A DNA stretch of 64,000 bases. Source: Phoenix dactylifera (lineage: Eukaryota > Streptophyta > Magnoliopsida > Arecales > Arecaceae). A model generated the notes under the pieces. It worked only from the letters and a program-made list of their open reading frames with translations, searched no databases and was not told the origin of the DNA. Each line of letters begins with the position of its first letter. The stretch's first letter is position 1. This document shows positions 1-10,300 of the stretch, piece by piece. The DNA is taken from assembly GCF_009389715.1 (NCBI RefSeq), contig NC_052397.1, forward strand, positions 16,564,129 to 16,628,128, given 5' to 3'. The translations under genes were made by a program, and so were the position numbers.

Positions 1-1198
1 GTCAACATAAAACCATTACAAAACAATCATCAAAAGCTGTAGGAAAAACAAGATTCAGAAATGAATGAAAGCACTAACAGAACGCACAACATAAACAAAA
101 AAAAAAAAAGTAACAGCAGAATTATATTTAGAGTCAATGACCTAGGTAAAAGCCATTAGCCATAAAATCATAAAAAATTCCCTAAAGTCTAAAACCAATA
201 TTAAGACATTCACATCGAGCCCTAAAAACCAAGAGTAGCTCCAACAGGCTCCTAAAAACATGTGTTAGATGTGTCCAATATTCGTCCAACTCTTCTGAAC
301 TCAAATATCCTAAACCGATCTAGTCATCTAGAGGCACTAATATCCACAGCAACAACCAACAGAGCTTGTGAGTTTCCAAAACATATGACTCATAAAATCA
401 TCAAAAATATGTCAGATAAAAAAAAATTACAGACAACCTCTATATTCCTAAGTTTGATGCTGTTAATATCAAACAAGCAGTCCACAAATAAGTGATCACT
501 GATTTGATTAGAAACATTAAACAATCGCAATCGAAAGACTGAAGCTCCCCTTGGTGAGGAAGTAAAACATCATTGTGTGCCTTAAATATATCCATAAAAA
601 AAAATACTGTTACGCATACATGCAGTGGATATCTAAAGAATTCTGCTGCCAGACCATAGACATGCCAATCCATACTCTGCAGCTAGACTATGAGTAACCC
701 AACTAGAGCTCCATCAACAGATAAATCAAAATACTCAATGCTAGGTATTTTCATGTGCTACTCAGTAATAAAAGCATGCTATCACCGTAAATATTTTGCG
801 GAATAAATTTAAGAACACCAAAGTTAGGGGAAAAAAATGGGGCACCATCTTCTAGTTTTGTACCACTTATAAATGAATCAGAGAGACAACACCAAAACAT
901 GGAATTATATGTCAAGCCTACTTAGATATAGCATTTGTTTGCATATTTAATATTATACACACAGAGAAATTATGCCAAAAGATTGCATCAAAGGACAAAA
1001 TCATGCTGCTTCTAAACTATGAAAATAAATTTCTACAGATCAAAATAGTAAACATGAAATATAGAAAATTTTCTTATGTATAACACAAGAATAACAGGGT
1101 AAAGTAAGACCCACAAAATCTCTAAATCAATCAAGAGATGTATGCCTGAAATAAAAAGATATACACATAAATGAAAACAGGGTAAAATGAGAATATAC
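1..1198 (-). other. 3'-side intron of the ANP32-type gene, running off the left edge
   Basis: AT-rich sequence without a convincing coding exon. On the minus strand it begins with a good splice donor (GAG|GTATAT, intron starting at 1198) directly after the acidic coding exon. The terminal coding exon or exons are probably beyond base 1. Short ORFs here show no recognisable protein. Confidence 0.55.
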
Positions 1199-2389
1199 CT
1201 CGTCTTCATCCTCACCATCACCCTCCTCATACTCCCTATCCTCCTCCACTCCTTGCTCATCCTCCTCGCCGATCTCCCCATTCTCATCCTCCTCCCCCTG
1301 CTCATGCCCATCGATCTCCCCTTCCGTGCTCATCAACCTCCCCGTGCTCCCTGGCTCACCATCATCCTCTTCATCCTCCACTTCCTCTTCCTCTTCATCT
1401 CCATCCCCATCCTCCTCATCAACCTCCTCTTCATCTACCGCCTCTTCTCCATCCTCCTCCACCCCATCAGCATCCTCATCACTATCCCCAACATCATGCA
1501 CCTCAACCACATCATCATCTTCCCCTTCCTCCTCATCGATCTCCTCCACCAAATCCTCTTCCTCCTCATCATCGTCCTCCACGTCCTCCTCTTCTTCCTC
1601 CTCGTCCTCGACATCAATGGAAGTTGCTCCGACTGGCGCGACCCGGAACCCATTTGATAGATGGTGATGAGGCCCCCGGCCCAGTCCATTGGCCTCCACA
1701 CTCCTACCAGTTTCAGTCTCCTCCTCATCGGCGTCACTCTCCTCATCCTCATCCACATCGACAATCGCATCACCTCTGGCACTTCCCCCGACGCCATTCA
1801 CTGACCTCCCGGCTCGATCCCCACCATCAACTTCGCCGCTCCCAGCGTCCTCCTCGTCCTCCTCCTCCTCTTCCTCATCCTCCTCCTCGTCGTCCGTCTC
1901 CGGACGCTCGTTCTCATCAGCATCCATCTTGTCGAGATACTTCAACGTCCTGATCATCCCGAACACCCGGGATCGGTAGTCCTTGACCCTGGTGACCGGG
2001 CACTCGTAGAGATCCAGCGACACCAGCCGGAGCTGCGCGAGAGGCGCGAGATCCTCGAGGAACTGGATTCGATTGTTGGAGAGATCGAGATCACGGAGCG
2101 AATCAAGCCCAGCCTCCACCAGGAACTCAAGGCCGCCGGCGATCCGGTTGTCAGAGAGTATCAGCCTGTGGAGGTTCCGGAGGCGTGGAAACTTCTCCAG
2201 CGACGACACCCCGACGTTGGCGATGGAGAGGTGCTCCAGGCTCTGGTACCTCTCCAGCAGCCTCGGCGGCGGAAGCCGCCCCTGGAGGCACTTCACCGCC
2301 CCGTCTAGGGTTAGGGTTCGCGGCGCCGAGGACGAGTCCGCCTGTCCTTCGAGGGCCGTCTCCACGGCTCTCTCCCAGGCCTCGTCCAT
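1199..2389 (-). CDS. Acidic leucine-rich nuclear phosphoprotein 32 (ANP32)-related protein, partial at 3' end
   Basis: The exon encodes about 397 residues from ATG at 2389; the in-frame Met 15 codons upstream lies in leader-like sequence, so the MDEAWERAVE start is preferred. Residues about 44-150 form leucine-rich repeats (LEHLSIANVGVSSL, LRDLDLSNNRI) closed by an LRR cap (YECPVTRVKDYRSRVF ... LKYLD), as in ANP32. From about residue 165 the chain is almost all Glu and Asp. This is the ANP32 layout: nuclear, histone-binding or phosphatase-regulating proteins (family knowledge). The reading frame continues past a donor at 1198/1197 into intron-like sequence, so the exon is ended at 1199. The C-terminus, often with a basic nuclear signal in this family, is not visible. 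The acidic tail is longer than in animal ANP32A and is encoded by a degenerate TCC/TCATCC-type repeat. Confidence 0.85.
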
Positions 2390-2406
2390 CCCTGTAACCA
2401 ATCCGC

Positions 2407-2627
2407 AAACCCTAGATTCGCAATCCCAATACAAAAACCCCCCAAAAACAACAACAAAAAAATCCGATCAAACCCTAGCAATCGATCAAACTCTTTTCAA
2501 CCGGCACCAAACAATCAAACGATTCCGCTCGTCAACGAATATCAAGGAAGCAAGGAAATATGGAGACGAAAAAGAGAAAACTCTAACCCTAGATTCAGGA
2601 AGTAGAGAACGAGAGAAGAAACCCTAA
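2407..2627 (-). promoter_or_regulatory. Telo-box cluster in the leader/promoter of the ANP32-type gene
   Basis: AAACCCTA-type motifs occur at 2407-2415, 2470-2478, 2585-2592 and 2619-2627, all within 240 bp upstream of the start codon, and a further TAGGGTTAGGGTT run lies just inside the CDS (2306-2318). Telo-boxes are known in promoters of plant translation and nuclear housekeeping genes and are bound by TRB-type factors. Occupancy here is inference. Confidence 0.55.
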
Positions 2628-2748
2628 TCCTAACTCCAGATGCTGGGGAAATTAAGAATTTTTTCTCTCTATTTTTCTCCCCCTTCTCTCCCCAGAGTTC
2701 TCCAGAGAACCCTCACAAGATGCTTTTTTTCGTTCGTTTCCGTGGCCC

Positions 2749-2765
2749 CTCTCTCTCTCTCTCTC
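2749..2765. repeat. (CT)n microsatellite upstream of the ANP32-type gene
   Basis: A short perfect CT run in a pyrimidine-rich stretch (about 2660-2780), in the likely core promoter or 5' leader of the minus-strand gene. Such tracts are common in plant core promoters. Confidence 0.7.
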
Positions 2766-4691
2766 CTCTCTTTCGATCCCTCCCTGGGCTTTTTATTTCG
2801 ATTTTTCTAATTTTTAATGAATTTCTAATCCCATTTATTCAATTTTTGGTTGGCATCGGGAATTCGAGCTGACGTCTCGGGTTCCAGGCCGGCGTCTGTT
2901 GGGCGGGTTGAACCGGATCCACACGGGCTAGGGAGGGGCGCTCTTGTTTTATTCTTCGGTGTCAGAGCCAATGGGGACCGTTCAATCAGGAGTCGCGGAT
3001 CGCTGACGTGGACAATTCCGACGGTGGATGCGGTGTTCTATGCGTTGTGTTTATCTGAAGCGAGTTTCGCTGGATGGCGGCAGACCGTCTTTTTTCTTTG
3101 TTTTTTTTAAATAAAAATATTATTTATGGGGATAACGCGTATCCGTGTAAAGTAAATCGTGTGTAAACTCTCCGTTACGTGGACTTGACGGCCTGGTTGT
3201 TTTACGCAATGCGACCTATCCAAATCTTTACCCAAACAATAATTACCCAACTAACGTATTTCACTCATCCTATCCTTACCCAAATAACATGCTTCGTTGT
3301 ATTGTTTTCATTAATGGTAAGCATAAAGTAGTATGTTGAGCGAGAATAATTTGCTAGTCCAATGTTATGTAATGTAATATTTTTCGGGTAGAGCTACTCT
3401 TTTCATAATCAAATTTTCTCCGCCTCCAATAAGTGAAGATTTTGTTTCATTGTTGGCTTAATATTTCTCTAGAGTGGTGTTATCCATTATTGCAGAAAGA
3501 TAAATGATAAATAGATCAATGACCTGGCTGAATAAGTGCTCGAACAAGCCATCAGTGTTCGAACAAATATATGATATTGAGTTCTACTGTCTTGACCGTC
3601 AAATACTTTCTCTATTAGGATGTCGCACTCTCGAGGAAGGAAGCTATGAGTATGGACCTAAAAAGATAAGAACTAGAAATTAAAAGGATAAACAATAAAA
3701 ATAATTGAAATATAAAATAATAAAGGTGTTGATCCTTGATTCAATGAAAGGTCTCTTCTTAAAGTTATGACTTAGTACTTATAAGTGGTTTCTATTAATT
3801 ATTAAGATATGTGTCAGCTTTGAGACTTATTCTTTCTAGTTTTCGCTGAATGGGCCACTCTTATCTCGCATGACATTTGCCTCTCTTTCACTATTTCTAT
3901 ATTCTAGATAGTGCCACTATTCTTCTTACATTCTAGGTAGTGGTAACTAATAGCTAGCCGTTCTATTATGTCCTGTTCTACTAAAGATCTTGTCTTAGAT
4001 CGATAGCTCTTATCTTCTAGATTTGCACATCATATATTCAATCCATATCTTGGTGTTTCAGCCTGTAGCCATGATGTTTCGGCTTACATCTTTGATACTA
4101 TGTTGTACTTGCTATGCTACATGATTCAAAATATTTTGTGTAAATAAATGAGCGTGGCTGCGAATATAAATTTAATTTCTCAATAAGCGCTTGAAGCTCC
4201 ACATCATCATCATTTTCCCGGGGGCAGGGGTAGTTCCTCTTCTCAAAATCCACGCAAAAGCAAAAATAATCCTTCATAAAAGCTCCATTTTCCCCCTTTC
4301 CTACATTCTATAATCAATAGACAAGGATAGGCATGCCACGTGCCAGATAATAGTCACATAAGAAATCTAGTTTGCTGGGGCCTATCTATATTTGATGACT
4401 TACATGTTTTCATACCAAACACTATTAATCATGCTTCTCATTGGAATACTTTTTTTTGAGTACACTAGAATTATGGAAAATCCCTCTTTAAAACATTAAT
4501 CTAATCCATGAAAGTAAACTGGCTCTTTTGACGACAGTTAAATTTGCACTTTGCTGTTCATATTTCATCTTGAATTCTTCTATGAAGCCTCTTACTATCT
4601 ATCAAGAGGCTTTATCGCAGACTGACGGCAAACAACCATACCTGTGATCTCGTGGATTAGTTCAAGTTGGGTTCTATCCATTATTTTAAGT

Positions 4692-4845
4692 AAGATTTGT
4701 CGTTTCGGTACCAAACTCCATATCGGTAACACGCTAGCACTGTGTTGGTATGATACGGTACAGTACAAAATTTTTTCAATGTACCGAGTGTCGGTACGTC
4801 TTCTACATCAGATACCGATATCAAACCGGTTTTGGCAAGACTTTT
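4692..4845. repeat. Dispersed GTACGGTAC-rich repeat, copy 1
   Basis: Dense in GGTAC and GTACC words. Its segment around 4752-4800 matches, in inverse orientation, the repeat at about 15370-15505 (shared: ACGGTAC, TACAAAATT, then GAGT.TCGGTACG-like words). This makes it a member of an interspersed family, probably a MITE, whose ends I cannot fix. Confidence 0.4.
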
Positions 4846-5377
4846 TAGTTTGCCTATGTATATAGCCATGATACCCTACGTGGGCTATCAAGTATCCAGG
4901 TCTTGGCAAAAGCCTAATAATACTTGAAGCACCTCCATTGCCATGCACCTTCTTGGACATCATGGGGTGCACGTGAGATAGACGCGTCACCCAACCACAT
5001 TAATTAATCCAATGTGAAAGTCCATGAGCCATAGCTACTGGGAAAGTCTATAAGTCACCAGGGCCCAAGATAATAACACAATGATTTAAATTTTTTTTGT
5101 GTGTTTTTTCTGCGTAAGGACATCAAGCAGGACAAGGGGTAGTCTCTCTTGCTTTTTAGACCATGACATCCAGTACCATGGACATGAATTTAATCATTCT
5201 GACGATTCAAAAATTCCATAGTTTTTGACCCCTGTAGTTGTTAATTCATGGGAATCACGAGTGGGCTGTCATGACATTATCTTCATGCTCTATGAATAAT
5301 ATTGAACCATCGATGGTCATGTTTGCATGAAATGGAGACTGGCTCTGTGAGCAAGCATTAGCTGTCAACTTCCAACG

Positions 5378-6075
5378 GGAAGTTCTATATACACCCCCCC
5401 TATTGCTCAGGACACCCCCCAACAACCAAAAAAAAATACCCAAACTAACCTTTAGTGTAATTACCATATTGCCCTTGAAATTTTCTCAGTACACCCCCCC
5501 TTCCTCCTTCCTCCTCCTCCCCATCCCCCACCTCCCCGTCCTCCTTCCTCCTCCTCCCCATCCCCCACCTCCCCCCCCTCCTCCCCTCCACCTCCCCGTC
5601 CTCCACCTCCCCCTCCACCTCCCCGTCCTCCTCCTCCGCCTCCCCCCTCCTCCTCCGCCACCTCCTCTCACTCCTCTTCCCCCACCTCCCCGTCCTCCTT
5701 CCTCCTCCTCCCCATCCCCCACCTCCCCCTCCGCCTCCCCCCGCCTCCCCGTCCTCCTCCTCCGCCTCCCCCCTCCTCCTCCGCCGGCGAGGTGCTCGTT
5801 GCTCGGGAGATGGCCGGGGAGGTGCTTGAGGCGAGGTTTTTTGGGCGGAAGGAAGAAGCCGGCGGGTGTTTTGGAGGGGAAGAGCGGGGTGGGGGGGGTT
5901 TGGGGGGTGTAGAGAGCAACTTAGGTGAGGGGGTGGGAAGGGTGGGGGGTAATTTAGGAATTTTTAATTTTTTAGGGGTGTCCTTAGCAAATGGGGGGGT
6001 GTAGAGAGTATTTAATTTTTTTTTAATTTTTGGGGGGTGTCCTGAGCAATAGGGGGGGTGTATACAGAACCACCC
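5378..6075. mobile_element. Non-autonomous MULE-like DNA transposon with 10-bp target duplication
   Basis: The left end (TTCTATATACACCCCCC) and the reverse complement of the right end (TTCTGTATACACCCCCC) form terminal inverted repeats that continue through TATTGCTCAGGACACCCCCC. The element is flanked by the direct repeat ACTTCCAACG at 5368-5377 and 6076-6085, a 10-bp target duplication typical of Mutator-like elements. The interior encodes no transposase. It is C-rich on the left half and G-rich on the right half, with extra copies of the terminal motif (about 5491, 5902 and 5975). Its long shadow ORFs are low-complexity artefacts. Confidence 0.8.
5500..5790. repeat. Pyrimidine-rich minisatellite inside the MULE-like element
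   Basis: Tandem and degenerate copies of a unit of about 37 bp (TCCTTCCTCCTCCTCCCCAT followed by CCCCCACCTCCCCG) occur at about 5503 and 5540 and again at about 5690, with shorter CCTCCGCC variants between. The strand is almost free of purines, with potential for triplex or, on the other strand, G-quadruplex structure. Confidence 0.7.
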
Positions 6076-6085
6076 ACTTCCAACG

Positions 6086-7372
6086 CATGCACGATTTCCT
6101 GGGCGAATCCAATTGGCAATTCTTACAAAAAAATCACAAAAGGAACTGCTAATTACGTTTCGAGTACAAAAGGGGCGGCCTGCACTTAATGCAAGCTTTA
6201 ACAAGGTCGACCGTTAGGAGTGATGTTTCATGTGATAGCCATTGCTCAAATAAAAGAAAAAGAATAACGATGTATCGCTTTTTTTTTTAAAAAAAAATGT
6301 CAGAATGCCTGTTATAAGTGTGAAAGTATGATGAAATTAATCAAAAGGATGGAGAGAACCAGGGTTTTGGAAGTCTATGAATTCTACCACCTCAAATGTT
6401 TTAAGATGCTGAAAAGTTGCCATTTCAGATTGTTGTCCGATATACACCCGTGATTCTTTCTGCATTAACTTAAAAACTTTTGATTCAGTCAATTAACAGG
6501 AAGAATTTATACTGTTAAGAACTCAAGAGCTGCAAGTTGTTGGTTCCTCAAACTTCTTCCCTCTTCCTCCCAATCTTTGTTTGTCGCCAACTTTAAATCT
6601 TGCCTCATGCTTGCGAACCCTTGCAAAAATTATGCTCAAATTCTATTCAAGCTTGTAAAGAGAGTAAAAAAATCTTTCTCCTTCACTAGTTTGAGAGAAA
6701 CGACCTAGCATACACAAGCCCGATAGCTATACATGTTTTTAGAAAAAACTAATTATACCGTATTTCAATCAACAATTAAGGAACCCTTTTTTTTTGGTTT
6801 TCAAGTGGAGAGGTCAATCCTCACTTCCACTCTATACCCATGTCATTCCTCAAGGGTCAATGCTAATTAGAATTAGACTTAGCATTTTTATCCAAATGAT
6901 AAGAGGTGATACCATCCAAGCAAATACTAGATGATAACCTATTTATAATTGTTACGTTTTCATTTTTATATTCTATTTGATGATCATACTATCACTATAT
7001 AGGCTTAAGAAGCATAGAAGGGTACACAATAAAACAACATGCAAGGAAACTATTATTCATTTCATTCTAGGTTTTGACATGTCCAAAGTCCATCAAAAGT
7101 CTTATGCAAATCTTATGGATTTTTATGATTCTTTTATCTGATGGATATATATATGTTACTAATCATGCAAATCTGATAACACAGTTGGAGATGGATGCGG
7201 GCGGAATCAAACCCGAACCCGAACCCGAACCCGAACCGGCCAGCCTTCCGCCTCATTTTCCGCGCTCTGGCTCAACCCATTTGGCATATCGTCGCCTCCC
7301 AATCTCCGAAGTTCGCCCGGCTCGTTTTCGCCATTCCCCTTCCCCCGTCTTTTTCCTCCGCCGGCGGCTCTA
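6086..7372. other. Upstream region of ClpR4
   Basis: AT-rich intergenic sequence with no recognisable gene. The last 170 bp become GC-rich and contain an (AACCCG)n run, so this end is the likely ClpR4 promoter and 5' leader. No clear TATA box was identified. Confidence 0.45.
7209..7237. repeat. (AACCCG)n hexamer run upstream of ClpR4
   Basis: Four to five tandem AACCCG units about 140-165 bp upstream of the ClpR4 ATG. They could lie in the promoter or the leader. Confidence 0.75.
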
Positions 7373-10300
7373 ATGGCGTCGATGGCCATCTCCGCGCCCT
7401 TCGGCTTCGTGGCCGCCTCGCTCACCTCCGTCTCCCCTTCGCCGTCTTCTTGCAGGTAGCTCTCTAATCCCGCTCACCCTTGTTTTGATTTCCCAAGTTC
7501 GTTTTAGTAAATCGACTTTCCTTGATTTTGTTTTCCTCTCAGGAATTTGCTCAAATTCGCCCCCTCCGCTTCGCTCGACCGCCGGGGTGAGTTCCTCTCT
7601 GTTCCCTCCATCTCTAGTATGAGAGGAACTAAAATATAATGGACGATCGATTTCGGTACCTAGGTCGCTTAATTTATTAATGTATTGATTTCAACAAAAA
7701 TTAACTTTTTTGATGCCAATCTATGAATTTCTGACAAGATATTGTCTTTAGTTCTACTTTCGGATAAGATTCGTACAATCAGTGTGAGTTGTTTGCAGAT
7801 TATGTGTTTTGAAATAAATGGAGAAAATGGAACGGTAATTGATCTTGAGTTTGTTATCTGAATGTCATAGAAAAATTCTGTTAGTATTTGGCCGAGCTTC
7901 CTACTTCATAATTCTAAGTCTGGCATTAAAGTTTTGGGAATTAATAATCGATGAAAGAATAAGTGGAAAGTTGTTGGTATGGGACCAAAGAAGTTATAGG
8001 AAGCTACTTAAATGAAATAAAGAAACAGGTTCTTTCCAACCACATTTGGTTTGATATCAGCATGATAAATTGATTATAGAATAGAGGACTTTTTTTTTAT
8101 AAAAAAAATAAATGGATGAAAGAGTGATAGCAAGTGGCTGCTTCTGACTAAAATAGAGACAGATACACTAAAAAAAAAGAGAGAGACTAAAATAGAGGCA
8201 GAGATGGACAAAGAGGAGACAAGAGAGAAGAGAAGAGTTGGAATAAGGGAAGAATGATAGAACAGTCTCTCCTGCTCTTATTTATGACCAAACTAGCATT
8301 ATAGAATTGATAACACTTACTTTGGATGAGCTTTCTGATGCAATAAGGATGTAGTTACCTATGATAAAAGATATGTAAACTAAATGTCTCAAAAAAAGTG
8401 TCAATGTTAAGAGGTAAGAAGGCTATGACTCTTGAAGATGTTCTACTTAGCTTTTTTTTATAATTAAAAGAAATACAGATAAGAACGAGCAAAGTGTCAG
8501 ATCTAGGACTCTTTCTAGCCTGCGTTGAGTTCCACTTTTTGAAAAGATAAGAGTAAAAGATGGAACAGTTTATCCCTTTTATGATAAGATAGGGGAGGAA
8601 GGGGGCAGGGATGTTTTTTCCTCTCACTTATATACAAATTTGAAGCCCCATAGATTCCTGGATATGAGATGCGATAGTCATTCTCAAAGACGATCATAAG
8701 TTAGTAATGAATTCGAGCTTTGTGAATCCAACTTTCAACTAGACTAAAACTTTTTGTTGACATTAACAGAATTGGGCTCCTAGGTATATAAGAACTTTAC
8801 CTTGCTGAGAAACAAAATAAACTTATCACTTTGAAAACTGAAGAGTTAGATTTAAGAAGTTTCAAATCAGCCATTCTCTTCTTTCAAATCTGCATTCCAC
8901 AAAATTACAGTCACGTATATACTAAAAAATTAAGAATGAAAACTAAAATTCAAGTCTCTTAAAATATATTTGGTTGTAGAAAATTTATCCCTAGGTTTAT
9001 GAGCTTCAACTCAAGGAAGCACTAGAAGTGGGTGTAACCACTGTATTCATGAATTCAACAGCCCTTGCTTCTGATAGGCAATCCTTCATAAAAGTTATAA
9101 CTTGTTTTGATATCAAATTGGTGTAAAGTAGAGTAAATAAGTCTTTCCAGAATGAGGAAGGCAGGGAGTTTTAAAATTCAATTGCTAGAAAAAGAAAATA
9201 ACTTAAATATTACCCAGTCTCTTTGATGAGTGCCCATTGACACATAACATTTTTGCACTTAGGGGCCGTTTGGTTACCTACATTTGAGCCTCAAATGCTG
9301 CACTCTGGTTGCTGGCGGATAGATGCAGATGTTTGATTGCATGTAACCGAGTCAGATGTAGGCAACTGAGTTGCACCTTAAGGCTCTTTTGCTGCATCTA
9401 GAGATGCAGCATAAAAGGCTGCATCCCCAAATGTAGGCTCTAGATGCCACATTAAAAGCTATCATCACATCCTTTCCCTCTAATAATCATATGATAATAA
9501 TATTACTGTAATTATAACAATAAAAGTTATCATAATATTATCATAATTCTTAGTATAATAATTCTTTATGATAAAATAATAATTAATATCATAATATCAC
9601 AACTAATATATCATATAATTTATACATAATGATATATTTATAATATCAAGATATACAGCTATAATACTTATTATAATAATATGATAATAACTATTTTAAT
9701 ATATTGTATTGGTATACGAATCAATTATTCATGCTAAATAATATGATAATTATATGCATTGGTATTATATTATAATTTTCATTATAGTATATAATATATA
9801 ATATAATATATGATTATATTATATTATATTTCATTATCTAATAATATTATAGTTGTATTATAATATATTATTATAATAACTATGTAATTAATATTCTATT
9901 GTATCGTACTATATTATCGTATTATATTATGTTATAATATTTTTAGTATATGATATTATAGGATAAGATAATATTATTTCATATCATACTACATTATATT
10001 ATATCATTTAACACAATGTACCATATCATGATCTATTATATTATATTATATTATATCTTATGGTATAATATTATGTATTATATATTATATTAGATCACAT
10101 TAGGTTTCATTACATTATTTTATATTATATCACATTAATATAGATATATTATAATATAATGTTATAATAATTATGTAATATTATAGTATAATATAATAAT
10201 ATCACTGGAGGTAATCTTAGTTCTCACCATGTTAGTTGCAGTGTGATCACACTTTCTTCATGGTAAACAACCAAACACAGGAATTGCAGTTGCAATTTTT

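Larger units (their letters stand above)
2640..5367. other. Intergenic region, no gene seen
   Basis: Apart from promoter sequence at the left end and one dispersed repeat (about 4692-4845), I see no coding exon, RNA gene or clear transposon. The short ORFs lack recognisable domains. Confidence 0.5.

Noticed and set aside
1326-1667. Plus-strand Ser-rich ORF over the ANP32 exon
   Set aside because: It is the antisense reading of the Glu/Asp-coding repeats; the minus strand has the LRR domain and correct splice site.
3180-3400. Possible MITE around GGCCTGGTTGTTTTACGC
   Set aside because: No matching inverted end or target duplication could be found.
5403-5912. Proline-rich ORF of 169 codons, with glycine-rich antisense ORFs
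   Set aside because: Lies wholly inside the MULE-like element and is made of low-complexity C-rich repeats with no gene features.
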